A stretch of 64,000 nt of DNA from Rhynchopus euleeides. Taxonomy: Eukaryota > Euglenozoa > Diplonemea > Diplonemida > Diplonemidae. Every line of letters starts with the position of its first letter. Position 1 is the first letter of the stretch. Positions 28,529 through 38,307 of the stretch are shown here, piece by piece. The translations under genes and the position numbers were made by a program. The notes under the pieces are model-generated. The model made no database searches and had not been told where the DNA came from. It saw only the letters and a list, made by a program, of their open reading frames with translations. The stretch lies in contig OY723258.1 in the NCBI GenBank assembly GCA_963210315.1, positions 1,922,001 to 1,986,000 on the forward strand, read 5' to 3'.

Positions 28529-30586
28529 ATGGAGTCCGCGAGGCTGGCGCGGCGGTGGCTGGGCATCCTGTGGTGCACCGCAACGTTCCTGCTCCTCTTC
28601 CAGCTGCTGCTGATCGCCACGGTGGCGGAGGAGCCCTACCAGTTCGCCATCATCTGGGCCGTGATGACCCCGTTCTCCGTGATTGTCCTGAAGCTCAGCC
28701 GCTACGCCATTCCCGCCATCCTGGAAGCGCGAAACAGCGACTGGCTCGGATGGGTCGACCAGACGGATGACGAGGAGGAACGTGTGATGTCTGCCGTGCG
28801 ATGGTCGGTGCGTGCCCTCCTGGTGGCGATGCAGGTCTCCGTGTGGATGTTTGTCTTCCCCTCCTTCCACGCCGCCGAGCTGTCGCGTGCGGCAGACGGC
28901 CTCCAGGGGGGAGGCCCCGCTGCGCTGTCCTGCCCAAACACCACCACCACCGGCGAGCCAAACGCAACCATCTCGCTGCCCGCAGGCAGCACCTACTTCG
29001 AGCTCCAGGGGGAGTGGGGGTTTGAGTTCGACCTGCGCCTCGCGGAGACCAACAACACGTCTGGCGGGAAGATCATCCGCGTCGCCGACGGCAGCACCAC
29101 CCGGGGCACCACGGTGTGGGCGACTGACGTGTGGCGCGCACCGCTCGTCAGCAAGGCCGGGTGCACCTTCGACCCGCCTGTCTTCGGGGTGTGCACGGCG
29201 GAGACCTGGGAAGAGATGCAGCGCTGCTTCAACGCACCGCAGACGGGGCCCAGCAGGCTGATGCGCCGCATGTCTGCCTCGCATCGCGCAAGCCCCCAGA
29301 TGCTCGCCGCCCTCGACACCATCGCGCCGGAAGCGGGGGGACGTGACGTGCTGCTGCAGGTGGATGCACCCTCCTACGCCGACGTGGATGCGTGGGTGTC
29401 GGGCCGTGCCACCTACGTCGCGCTGCGCGTGTGGTGCCTCCCCCTGGGGCTGTGGGTGCTGCTGTCGGGCCTCGCCCTCGGGGCCATCCTGTGGCACGCC
29501 ACCCCGCGCGTGATGCGTGCGGTGCAGAACGTCGCTCAGGCCGACTACGAGATGGGTGCCTTGCCACAGCCGAACACCCCCTCTGCCGACACCCACGACA
29601 CCTCAAGGTGGTCGTCTGAACGCCTCCTCGTCTTGGTGCTGCTTGCCACCGCCTGGGTGGTGCTCTCCGTGGCAGCCGTGGGGTACTACCAGGCAAGCGA
29701 TGCCGTCGTCAGCAACAGCCACAGCTGCTTCCTCAGCACGCGCCTCTGCAACACCACGGGCTGCGTCACGCTCGCCCTCCGGATGACGGTGTACTGCCTC
29801 CTCGTAGCCACCATCGCCGTTGCCCACTGCGTCTGGATGGTGGTGGCTCTCTACCTGCTCTGCTCCCCCAAGGAGGTTAGCCAGCCCCTCAGCGAGCTGA
29901 CGGGGCTCTGCGCCATCATCGGGGTGGCGCTGGGCCTCTCCTTCATAAACTTCGACTACGGCGCCATGTCGGGGCGCGTGCGCAGTCCTGACCTGGGCAG
30001 CTCAGACAAGCTGGCCTGCCCCAAGCCCTGGGCCCTGCATCCCGCCCCCGCTGTGACCTTCGCGGAGATGGACTGGCAGGACCTGGCGCAGGCGCGGCAT
30101 TGGCCCCAGAGCTGGCCCGGGCAGCTGGAGGTGATGACAGTCGGGGAGTGGGATGTGGCCATCACCCGCCTGGGTGCCTTTGGGTGTGACACGCCTTCTA
30201 CTGTTTACGCTGCCTGCGTCGCCCGCACGTGGGAGGACATGATGGGCTGTGTCGTGCGCAGCTCCCAGCCAGCGGAGAAACTGGAGGGGACGTATTGGCT
30301 GAGGAAGCTGTCTGCCAACGGGCGTCTGGGAGACGACACGGTGCGTGGCATTGAGGAGTACCTCTCGTCGCACGACATCACCGTGTGGGATGGCGACGCG
30401 GGGCATGCTCCAGGTAAGGCCCGTGTCGATGCCTCCCTCTTGATGGAGGTCAACAGCGAGTCTCCCGGCGACGCCAGCGACTGGGGCGACGCCTGGAAGT
30501 CGATTTACATCCGCTACTTCGCCATCACCGGGGCTGCCTGGCTTCTCGCGACAATCTTTGCGGCTTTCCGGTGGGACGACCTGTGA
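28529..30586 (+). CDS. Polytopic membrane protein with duplicated Cys module
   Basis: A 685-residue protein not assigned to a known family. Hydrophobic segments lie near 11-33, 38-60, 94-113, 300-322, 366-386, 414-444, 457-474 and 662-681. Two hydrophilic regions, ~114-299 and ~475-661, are probably extracytoplasmic; the first has several N-glycosylation sites (NTT, NAT, NNTS). Each contains a copy of the same module: C-x9-C-x10-C with TWE(E/D)M between the last two Cys (C212/C222/C233 and C553/C563/C574). Each copy is followed by a Leu-Arg-rich MS(A) or LSA segment. The protein therefore looks like two diverged halves. A surface receptor or channel is possible but not shown. I start at 28529, after an upstream AG, because the longer frame begins with low-complexity sequence. 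Confidence 0.75.
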   Translation: MESARLARRWLGILWCTATFLLLFQLLLIATVAEEPYQFAIIWAVMTPFSVIVLKLSRYAIPAILEARNSDWLGWVDQTDDEEERVMSAVRWSVRALLVAMQVSVWMFVFPSFHAAELSRAADGLQGGGPAALSCPNTTTTGEPNATISLPAGSTYFELQGEWGFEFDLRLAETNNTSGGKIIRVADGSTTRGTTVWATDVWRAPLVSKAGCTFDPPVFGVCTAETWEEMQRCFNAPQTGPSRLMRRMSASHRASPQMLAALDTIAPEAGGRDVLLQVDAPSYADVDAWVSGRATYVALRVWCLPLGLWVLLSGLALGAILWHATPRVMRAVQNVAQADYEMGALPQPNTPSADTHDTSRWSSERLLVLVLLATAWVVLSVAAVGYYQASDAVVSNSHSCFLSTRLCNTTGCVTLALRMTVYCLLVATIAVAHCVWMVVALYLLCSPKEVSQPLSELTGLCAIIGVALGLSFINFDYGAMSGRVRSPDLGSSDKLACPKPWALHPAPAVTFAEMDWQDLAQARHWPQSWPGQLEVMTVGEWDVAITRLGAFGCDTPSTVYAACVARTWEDMMGCVVRSSQPAEKLEGTYWLRKLSANGRLGDDTVRGIEEYLSSHDITVWDGDAGHAPGKARVDASLLMEVNSESPGDASDWGDAWKSIYIRYFAITGAAWLLATIFAAFRWDDL

Positions 30587-30809
30587 TGCAAAACCTGCCT
30601 CCCCTTCGCCCTCTCCTGCACCCGCCCTCCGAGATCCCAACCACCCTGGGCTTGGCGGGAGGGGGGGCGGGTGTGTGGCCTCACCGCAGGGCGGTCGAAT
30701 TTGCACCTTTCCACAGAGGCGACGATGTTCAGATTAAGTGTCGGCTCCTTCGGGTTGTCACCTTTGTCTGACGTGTGTGCCGCAGATAAGTTTACGTAGG
30801 GCAGGCACT
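30587..30809 (+). other. Intergenic
   Basis: No gene seen between the membrane-protein stop and the LSU rRNA fragment. Confidence 0.5.
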
Positions 30810-30988
30810 AGACACAGCGACCTTATACTACCCGTCTTGAAACACGGACCAAGGAGTCTAACACGTGTGCGAGGCTTAGGGTGTCAAACCCACAAGCCGC
30901 ACTGAAAGGGAGATGTGCCAATCCTCGAGGACGCAGCACAGCCCGATCCTGATTTACTGGAAAGGGCTGCGAGGCTTAGGGTGTCAAA
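30810..30988 (+). rRNA. Large-subunit rRNA fragment (isolated)
   Basis: The stretch around 30829-30870 contains the highly conserved LSU segment CGTCTTGAAACACGGACC followed by AAGGAGTCTAAC. The following sequence tracks eukaryotic LSU domain II as far as CCGATCCTGAT (~30953). It then breaks, and a 20-nt piece, GCGAGGCTTAGGGTGTCAAA, already present at ~30870-30889 is repeated at 30969-30988. No other LSU sequence adjoins it, so it is a dispersed fragment, probably a pseudogene. Confidence 0.85.
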
Positions 30989-32127
30989 CTCAATCCCCGC
31001 AGTTCTCTTCCATTTTCCCCCCTCGCATCGTTCTCCCTAGTTTTGGCCAGTTGGGCCCAGTTGCGGCAGCATTCCCTATCCTGAGCTGCCCACTCCCCAC
31101 AACCCAGCGTGTGCTGTTGATCTCCCTTGCCCCCCCCCCGAGCCGGCCTTCCTCTGCCACAAAGCAGCACCGCGGTCGGGATGCATACAAACGATATAAG
31201 CGCATGGAGGTGATATGACCAGAGCATTGCGGCAGTGATCCCCCCGGGGGGGCCTCAGGGAGTTCTGATCACCCTCGAGGGGGCTGCCGTGGCGTCTGTG
31301 GTGCATGCCATCTGTGCTCAACTCTCCTGCATCTCCCGCTCCGCACAGTGCTGTCTTGTGGACCTCCGGCAGGGGGGGTGTCGAAGCGTGTCCTTTTTGT
31401 TTTGTTAGTTCGGCGTAGCCAACTGGGGAAACTTTCTGTGCCTTTAGCTGGATCGTGCGTCCCCACTCACACCACTTCATCAGACCGGGGAGTGGTGTAC
31501 ACAAAGAGTGGGGTCTGCGTTCCAACAAAACAACTTTCGGCAGTAATTGGTTTGTTGTCTCGTTTTGCTGTCACTTTACGATCCAGCGGGGGCACAGATA
31601 GTTTTTTTCATCACCCCCCACACACACTCCCGCGCATTGCAGCAAGAGTCTGCTTCTTCTCCCATTGGCTTCCCCACAGCCCCACACGCCCAGCAATTAA
31701 AACTGCCAGGGCTCCTGTTTCTCTCCGTCCCCCCCCCCCCCCCACCCGTCCCTCCCAGATGGAAAATACGACAGACTACAATGCGGAGTGAATCGGGTTC
31801 TTTTTACTGCGATTTCCCCCCCCCCCCCCCTTTCCCCCCTTCTCTTGGCACACATTGCCCGAGGGTGTCTTGGGAGGCTTCCTTTGTTGCCTCCACTCGA
31901 CAACCATACCACGCCCCCCCCCACCCGGGTTTTGACCAGGCCAAAATTGACTAGACCCCAGGGGGGTTGCATCCCATTTTGCCCTGTACACCCCCTGGCC
32001 ATGACCAGGTCACTGCCCTTTCTTGACCAGGGACAGGCCTGCTCAAGGCCCCACCGTCACGACCTCTCTACACTACACCCACCCCACCCCACGGCAGGGC
32101 GAGGCTCCACACCGTGTGGGGCAGGAC
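30989..32127 (+). other. Intergenic
   Basis: No gene seen. Two C runs (31728-31743 and 31817-31830). A C/A-rich tract ending ACGGCAG near 32097 precedes the next start codon. Confidence 0.5.
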
Positions 32128-33207
32128 ATGGCTGTGCCTCGAGGCGCTGCAGCAGCAGCCCTGCTGCTGCTGCTGCTCTGCTGCCTCACCCCAGCAGCAC
32201 GCTGCAGCGCGCCACCCCGCCTCGCCACCGGCCTCGGCTGCGAGGTGCGCAGCTCCTGCGGGCCTTCGGGCGACGGGCAGCCCTGCGGCTGCACCTCCCC
32301 CGGCTGCGCCTGCGGCGATGGCTACGGCTGCCACACAGACGGCTTCTGCTACGGCTGCACCGCCCCCCTCTGGGGCAACGACTGCCGCAGGCTGCCCCCC
32401 GGATGCGGCTGCACCCCACCCTCCGTCTGCCACCCCGAGACAGGCGCATGCTCTGCCGACTACACCGACACCAACTGCACAGGGCTCTACTGCGGGGGTC
32501 ATGGGCATGGGCGCTACCACGCAGACACGAAGCGCTGCACCTGCGTCTGCAACCCCGGCTCCACAGGCCACGCCTGTGAGCTCACAGCGGGGGGCGCATC
32601 ATGCCCAGAGGACCAATGCAACTTCCACGGGCTCCTCTCGGGAACTGCATGCCTCTGCACCTGCCAGGCTGGGTTTGACGGGGCGAGGTGTGACCAGTGT
32701 GCGGCGGGGCACATCGACTACCCCTACTGCAGGTCTGCCGTGGTGGGGACACCTGACGACTCCGTCGTGTCCTGCGCCTGCAAGACAGGGTATGCCTGGT
32801 GCGGGGGCACCGGCAGTGGGGACCGCCCTGCAGGCTGCTACGAGACGCAGCTCGTCCTGTCTCTCTTCCCGGAGGCGGACCGGGCGACGTGCCTCGACTA
32901 TCCGGAAAGGGATGCACGGTGCGAGGCTCTGATGTCGCAGTACACTGGCAGCAACGATGCTGCAGGTCGTGCGGCTCTGATCGCGCTCCTTATCGTGTCG
33001 GGTGCTCTCCTGACCTGCTGCGTGGTGGGGGTTGTGATCCTCCACTGCCTCACGCCCCGCCACGACCCGGGTGGCCCAGAAGCCCCGAAGATCCAGAGCA
33101 CTGCGGATCAGGAGGCAGACGAGGTGGTGGCGGTTGCTCACGGTGTCCCAATCGCCCCGGCAACGGGTGTGGTGGCCGCACCGCGTGACCCGGATATGCA
33201 ATACTGA
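32128..33207 (+). CDS. EGF-like type I membrane protein
   Basis: A 359-residue protein. Residues 1-25 are a clear signal peptide with an Ala/Leu core (MAVPRGAAAAALLLLLLCC). Residues ~35-235 hold about 35 cysteines in EGF/laminin-EGF-like spacing (CACGDGYGC, CTCVCNPGSTGHACE, CLCTCQAGFDGARCDQC). A further Cys-poor stretch leads to one transmembrane helix at ~282-306, then a ~50-residue acidic cytoplasmic tail. It is a probable cell-surface adhesion or receptor-like protein; ligand unknown. The start at 32128 sits 30 bases after a C-rich tract and AG. Single exon. Confidence 0.8.
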   Translation: MAVPRGAAAAALLLLLLCCLTPAARCSAPPRLATGLGCEVRSSCGPSGDGQPCGCTSPGCACGDGYGCHTDGFCYGCTAPLWGNDCRRLPPGCGCTPPSVCHPETGACSADYTDTNCTGLYCGGHGHGRYHADTKRCTCVCNPGSTGHACELTAGGASCPEDQCNFHGLLSGTACLCTCQAGFDGARCDQCAAGHIDYPYCRSAVVGTPDDSVVSCACKTGYAWCGGTGSGDRPAGCYETQLVLSLFPEADRATCLDYPERDARCEALMSQYTGSNDAAGRAALIALLIVSGALLTCCVVGVVILHCLTPRHDPGGPEAPKIQSTADQEADEVVAVAHGVPIAPATGVVAAPRDPDMQY

Positions 33208-33671
33208 AGTGCTGACGGCTAGCCTGGTGTTGATCAGCGCCCCATGTCTCCGGGGATGCCTGCGCATGCCTCTGGTTGGTGTTGTTGGATGGGGAGGGGG
33301 TGGGGATGTGAGGGGAGGGGGTTAATCCCCTGGGCTCTGGGTAGACCGATAGACTAGGGTGGGAGGGGGTGGGGTGGGGTGGGGTGTGTAGTGGAGACAG
33401 TGCCAGAGAGTTGGCTCGGTACGGCCTGCACTCAATAGAAGCTTTGTGAGTGGTGGGGTGTGCCCTATGTAGTAGACAATAGACGAAATGTGTGGAAGGA
33501 TGAGCTATGAGTACGTGAGCTAGGGCTCTCCAGACACATCCGCCTGTGTGTTTTCCGTAGGGGTACGCGAACTGCCTCAGACACACACACACCTGCCATC
33601 GCATCGCACCGAACACCGAACCCTGCAGGCGGGCGGTGTGTATCCGACCCACAGGCCCTCCACAGCCAGAC
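33208..33671 (+). other. Intergenic, G-rich
   Basis: GGGGTGG-type repeats at 33280-33390. No gene seen. CAGCCAG precedes the next ATG. Confidence 0.55.
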
Positions 33672-35468
33672 ATGGGTACATCGTCTGATGACCCCCAGCC
33701 ATCGGCACCCCCTGTGGCCCTGCCCTGCATGGTGTGCGGGGTGCACGCCTCGCGAACCTGCACCGACTGCAGGGACGGGCGCGGCGAAATAACAGGGTAT
33801 CTGTGTGAGAGAGACGAATGCTTCGACACGGTGCACGCCTTTAAGAAGGTCGCAGAAGCACACCGCCCCACCCTGCGCCTGCTCTCTGAGGAGGACGCGC
33901 TGGAGGTGTGCATCGCGCATCGGCAGCCTGCGTATCTGGTGTGCAGGGATGCGGGGTGCGACTCTGCACTGCTGTGCGTGCAGTGCATGGCATCGCAACA
34001 CAAAGGCCATGCATACAGCGATGTTACAGTCGCGTTTGACGCCACTAAGGTCGAGCTGCTTTCGCGCCTCACCCCCCTCCAGGCGCAGCTGGCGGAGACG
34101 GGCGAGCGCGAGGCGCGCGCGACGGCAGCGCTGGATCATATCACTGCCTGCTTCCACAAGGAGCAGGCTGCCCTGCGGCTGCACCACGACGCGGCGCGTG
34201 TTGGGGAGGCGGAGGACAGGGGGCGGTTCGGCGTTGCGGCAGAGGAGCGCCTGTGGCGCACAGTGCTGCATGCACACGAGGCACAGCGCCGCGAGGTGCA
34301 GAGCCGTGAGAGGGCAGGCCTGCAGCAGGAGGAGCGTCTCGGCAGGGCCGACCTCGCGACATCGCACGAGCTGGAGTATGAGACTCACCAGAAGCTGTTC
34401 CGCGGCGAGTTGGAGCGTGTGGCGCTGCTGGGGTGTATCCAGCGGCTGTCCCAGAGGGTGTCGCTGGTGGAGGCGGCGCTTGCCCTGCCTGCGGCAATGC
34501 CGCGCACACTGCACAGGCGCAGCGCGGAGCTGAGGAGGCTTGGCGCGGAGGTGCCTGGGTCTGCTGTGGGTGAGGGGTGTGGTGGGGTCAAGGTGAAGGC
34601 GCCGGCCGTGTATCCAGCAGAGCCGAGGGCGTGGATCATCGCGCTGTCGGGCTGCATGAAGCTGTGCTGTGTGGGCACCGAGTCCGGGGTCATGCTCGCG
34701 TATGATATCACCAGTGGGGAGCAAGTGGCGCGTGCCCAGCATGGGTCGGAGACCTTCAACTGCCTTGCCTTCTCGCTGTGTGGGTCGTGGCTTGCTGCAG
34801 CTTCAAGAGACGCGACCATAGGCGTGTTCGACACATCCACATGGGTGTGCCGGCGCACGCTGGCCGGTCAGACTGCACAGGTCACCGCCACGGCGTGGAC
34901 GCAGGACGGCACTCTAGTGACAGCTTCGTTTGACCAGACGTTGCGGCTGTGGGACGTGTTAATGAGCGTGTGCATCCGCCACAGCAACGAAGTGATCTCG
35001 CAGAGTTGCTTCGTCGTTGCAGTCTCGCAGACAAGTATTTTTGCCACATCCACCGACAGTACTGGAATATGTGAGCTCGACGTCGCCTCCCTCGAGCGTA
35101 CGCACCTGATGCAAGGGCACCACGACACAGTCTACGGCGTTGCCCTCCCTGACGAGCGCCAGCTGGTGTCGTACTCCATCGACATGACGGTGAAGGTGTG
35201 GTGCACAGCCTCGCGCACTCTACTGCGCAGCTGGACGTGTGGGCAGCCCATCTACCGCATGGCGGTGTCACAGGCTGGTGATCTGGTGGCCGTCAGGAGC
35301 CGCGACACTGTCACCCTTTGGAGGTTCAGCACAGGAGAGCAGGTGGGTGCAGTGCGCGGCTCTTCTCAGGATCTATGTGTTGAGCTCAGCCACTGCGGAA
35401 GGTTCCTTTTCTCTGGCGATACACAGTGCGTGCGTGTTGCTGCCGTTGCGGAGTGCATGACTGTATGA
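33672..35468 (+). CDS. B-box / coiled-coil / WD40 protein (TRIM-like)
   Basis: A 598-residue protein. Residues ~15-130 carry two B-box-like zinc sites: CMVCGVHASRTCTDC, then CIAHRQPAYLVC--GCDSALLCVQC--SQHKGH. Residues ~140-300 are charged, Leu/Arg/Glu-rich and likely coiled coil. Residues ~320-598 contain a WD40-type propeller (AFSLCGSWLAAASRDATIGVFD, AWTQDGTLVTASFDQTLRLWD, VSYSIDMTVKVW, VRSRDTVTLWRF). The order resembles TRIM proteins, but no RING precedes the B-boxes, so ubiquitin ligase activity is not supported. It is probably a cytosolic scaffold. An ATG 36 bases upstream lies before an AG and is less likely. Confidence 0.8.
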   Translation: MGTSSDDPQPSAPPVALPCMVCGVHASRTCTDCRDGRGEITGYLCERDECFDTVHAFKKVAEAHRPTLRLLSEEDALEVCIAHRQPAYLVCRDAGCDSALLCVQCMASQHKGHAYSDVTVAFDATKVELLSRLTPLQAQLAETGEREARATAALDHITACFHKEQAALRLHHDAARVGEAEDRGRFGVAAEERLWRTVLHAHEAQRREVQSRERAGLQQEERLGRADLATSHELEYETHQKLFRGELERVALLGCIQRLSQRVSLVEAALALPAAMPRTLHRRSAELRRLGAEVPGSAVGEGCGGVKVKAPAVYPAEPRAWIIALSGCMKLCCVGTESGVMLAYDITSGEQVARAQHGSETFNCLAFSLCGSWLAAASRDATIGVFDTSTWVCRRTLAGQTAQVTATAWTQDGTLVTASFDQTLRLWDVLMSVCIRHSNEVISQSCFVVAVSQTSIFATSTDSTGICELDVASLERTHLMQGHHDTVYGVALPDERQLVSYSIDMTVKVWCTASRTLLRSWTCGQPIYRMAVSQAGDLVAVRSRDTVTLWRFSTGEQVGAVRGSSQDLCVELSHCGRFLFSGDTQCVRVAAVAECMTV

Positions 35469-36020
35469 TCAAACTAGGTCCAGCAGGCGTGCAGTGACAC
35501 CCAACGCACCCAGGTGAATCGTGATGATCAGCTCTGCAGACACCTTCTAACTGTTGCGGCACATACCTGACCCCCCTTGCATTTTTACCACTTGGGGTGC
35601 CGAGATGCTGAGATTTGACACTTTTTTCGTGAGCGCGGTGTGCTTCCCACAACTGCCGCTGTGTTTGTCCTGTGTAAACAACGACTTTGGCTCCGAGAAG
35701 CGGGTTTGGCGGCTCCACATCTTGCTTTGCCGTTACAACCCGGAGATTTCTGAAAGTTCTTGAAATTCCGACGTTACCCTTACCCTACACTGTAGCCAGG
35801 TTGGTGCGCTCAATGCAAATTGCCGGATTTTACATCGGGTCTGTGTGACCGGATAGAGAGCTCGCCTTCGATGCGGAGCGGCAGCAGAAACACACCCCAC
35901 CACCCACCCCACCCACCCCACTCCACCTGCCCCTGCCTGCTTTGCTGTTGCGTATCCTCTGCTCCTTCCATTGCACCTATCCACCCATCACCCAGGCAGT
36001 CCCACCTAACACACGCTACC
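35469..36020 (+). other. Intergenic
   Basis: No gene seen. The run CCACCCACCCCACCC before 36000, followed by CCCAGGCAG, is a probable acceptor region for the gene at 36021. Confidence 0.5.
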
Positions 36021-36392
36021 ATGAGCAACCCGGCGATCGATGTGCTTGAGCTTGCGCGGGAGTACTTCGCGCTGCGCGAGGCATACCGCAACGAGGAGAC
36101 GTTCGACCGCCTCTTCCACGAGCACACAGAGATGGTTATTCCCGGGATGTTCAGCAGCGATACCTTGAAGGGACGGTCCAAGATCCTGAAGCAGTGGCAC
36201 GCGGATGACAAGGACCTTAAAGACGGCACCGTTACCGTGAAGCAGAAGGAGAATGACTGGAAGCTTCTGAAGCCTCTCGTGGCCTACCGCAGCATGCGGG
36301 TCAAGAAGTACGTTTTTACTGTCGATATCGGATTCACCCTGCACTTCAATGCGTCAGGAAAGATTGACAAGGCTATCTTCAAGAAGCTGTAA
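36021..36392 (+). CDS. NTF2/SnoaL-like small protein
   Basis: A 123-residue protein. The order fits the NTF2-like fold: N-terminal helix (VLELAREYFALREAYRNEE), a short loop DRLFHEHTEMVIPGMF, a second helix (LKGRSKILKQWHADD), then a curved beta sheet ending YVFTVDIGFTLHFNASGKIDKAIFKKL. It lacks obvious catalytic residues, so it could be a dimeric binding or transport factor rather than an enzyme. Not nuclear transport factor 2 itself as far as I can tell. The start follows ACCATG in a C-rich leader. Confidence 0.7.
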   Translation: MSNPAIDVLELAREYFALREAYRNEETFDRLFHEHTEMVIPGMFSSDTLKGRSKILKQWHADDKDLKDGTVTVKQKENDWKLLKPLVAYRSMRVKKYVFTVDIGFTLHFNASGKIDKAIFKKL

Positions 36393-36597
36393 ACCCTTGA
36401 AACTTGCAGTCCCCCCAGTTGACGCTGGTAACATATCGTTAACAACGAACTTGGCTACACCCACAGATATGCACCCTGACCTTTCCCATCTGACACCACT
36501 GCGTACGTGGGTCCTGTGTGTCCAGGTCATGTGCTGCTATTGTGTGCGTGACTGCTGACCCACCAATTTTTGTCACACCCGCACCCCCCCCCCCCCC
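36393..36597 (+). other. 3' region and poly-C tract
   Basis: Short 3' flank of the NTF2-like gene, ending in a C run of about 17 bases (36581-36597) that borders the next element. Confidence 0.6.
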
Positions 36598-37711
36598 CAG
36601 GGGTGTAAATAAGGCCGACTCCCGACTCCCGACTCGCGCCGGATTTTTTGGGATTGGGAGGGTTGCCTTGCTTCCCTTAGGGAATGTGCGGTATTAGGCA
36701 CCCCATGGCCAAAATGACCCCACTGCGATCCGCACAGACTCCAAATATTCAAAAGAAAGGGTTTTTGGAACACCCGAGGAGGGGGGGTCCCGATGGGTGG
36801 GTGGGGGTGTGGGGGTCCCGCTGGGTGGGACATGGTGTGTGCCTCCCAGTCATCTTCTTCATTACCGGTCTCTGAACTGGGGTGAGTTCATTGCCAAACC
36901 ACTGCTGTGAATACGGCGCCCCTTTCCCGCCCCTTTTGCCAGATCCTGGCAGCTCCCAAGAAGAGTTGTGTTCCGCCCCCATCAGGTGGTTGAGCATACC
37001 GCAGCGCACACGTGCACAACCACACACACTCCACACAGATGCGTCACACATGTGACGCAACTGTTGCGACACACAACATGCCTCAGGTAGAGGCAGTAGT
37101 GTTTGACTCACAGCCAACATAGCTCTCAGTGGGGCCGTGGATGGTGTGGATGCATCCATGCATGCATCCACGGCATCCAGGGATGCCCGAAAATGTCAAA
37201 AAATGGATTTTCGATTTGGCATACAGGCATTCATCCACTGCAGGCAGGCCTGCATGCAGGGCTTCGGAGCTCCAGGCTGTGTGTGGATGCATCCACAAAA
37301 TTTGTGGATGCATGCGCTGCATGCACGGGAAATACTGAGAGCTATGCAGCCAAATACTGCTGCCGTGAGTGAGGTGCTCGCAGCGTGTGGGGCGCTGCGG
37401 GCGAAGTGGGGGGTTGGCTGGGACAGCCAACATGGCGCTGTGCGTCGCGTGCTTCTTCGCGGACCACCTCGCACGCGGGAAGACCCCGCAAGCGCCGAGT
37501 CAGTCCGCCCTGACCGAATGGTGGGCGACTGCTGGAGGGTCCATGGGACTCTCCACGGCAGAGGTGGCCGTACTACAGGATGCGTGCAGGATTGAGTAGG
37601 GTTTGAGACCGCCCGTCCCCCCCAGCCCCCCACCCCAGGTACCTTAGGTGACTGTAAATAACCGACTCCCGACTCCCGACTCCTGACCCCCAAACCTTAT
37701 TTACAGCCCTG
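36598..37711. mobile_element. hAT-like non-autonomous element in a poly-C tract
   Basis: A 1.1-kb element with inverted ends. Left is CAGGGGTGTAAATAAGG. The right end is CCTTATTTACAGCCCTG, whose reverse complement CAGGGCTGTAAATAAGG differs by one base. Eight or more C bases flank both ends, consistent with an 8-bp hAT duplication of CCCCCCCC, though homopolymer flanks cannot prove it. Heptamer arrays (GACTCCC)n occur near both ends, at ~36618 and ~37660. The interior has nested ATGCATCCA palindromes (37150-37320) and one small frame, MALCVACFFADHLARGK..., at 37431-37599, possibly a captured fragment. Confidence 0.7.
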
Positions 37712-38307
37712 CCCCCCCCCCTTTCATAGTGCGGGCGATCCAACTCCCGGAGACCTCCCTAAGCAGCTGTGTTGTGCAGGACGCCGACCTGCACTGACAC
37801 TTCACACCCTTGCCTTCCCCACCCCCCCTTGCCCTCGACAACTGTGTGAGTGACATGTGTCGAAAATGTTCCGTTCTGTGCGCACTGCACTGCGATCGGA
37901 ACGTGTCACTGTTGATCGCTCACCTCTACCCTGCTCGCAACCGCGCGCCCCCTGCATTATCGCGGGCAGCGTCAACGCAAGCGACACGTGCTTGGGATCC
38001 CCTGGGCTCGGCAATTTGTGTTCCTGCTTCCCTGTTTCCCTGTGTGCCGTATTCTCGTGTGTTCGACGAATGAAGCGACAGACGTCGCTGGGCTCATAAC
38101 CTGTCGTGACGTCTCTTCACACGCATGCCATGTGATGGTCATCATGATCCCGCCTCTCCCTCATGATACCCCCGGGTGTTGCAGATTTTTCAGCCCACCC
38201 CAGCTTTGCTGCACACCACCCCTGCCTGCCTTGTGAGCGTCTTGTCCCTGTCGCTGCGACCCTGTCTGACGCCACGCCACACCCTGCAGGAGGACCAGAG
38301 CAGCACG
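37712..38307 (+). other. Intergenic
   Basis: A C run at 37711-37722, then ordinary sequence. No gene seen before 38308. CACCCTGCAG at ~38280-38289 is a plausible acceptor. Confidence 0.5.

Noticed and set aside
28172..29596. 474-codon minus-strand frame
   Set aside because: Antisense of the membrane-protein gene and low-complexity flank. No recognisable motif.
37287..37320. ATGCATCCA palindromes as a regulatory site
   Set aside because: They lie inside a hAT-like non-autonomous element and are better explained as element structure.
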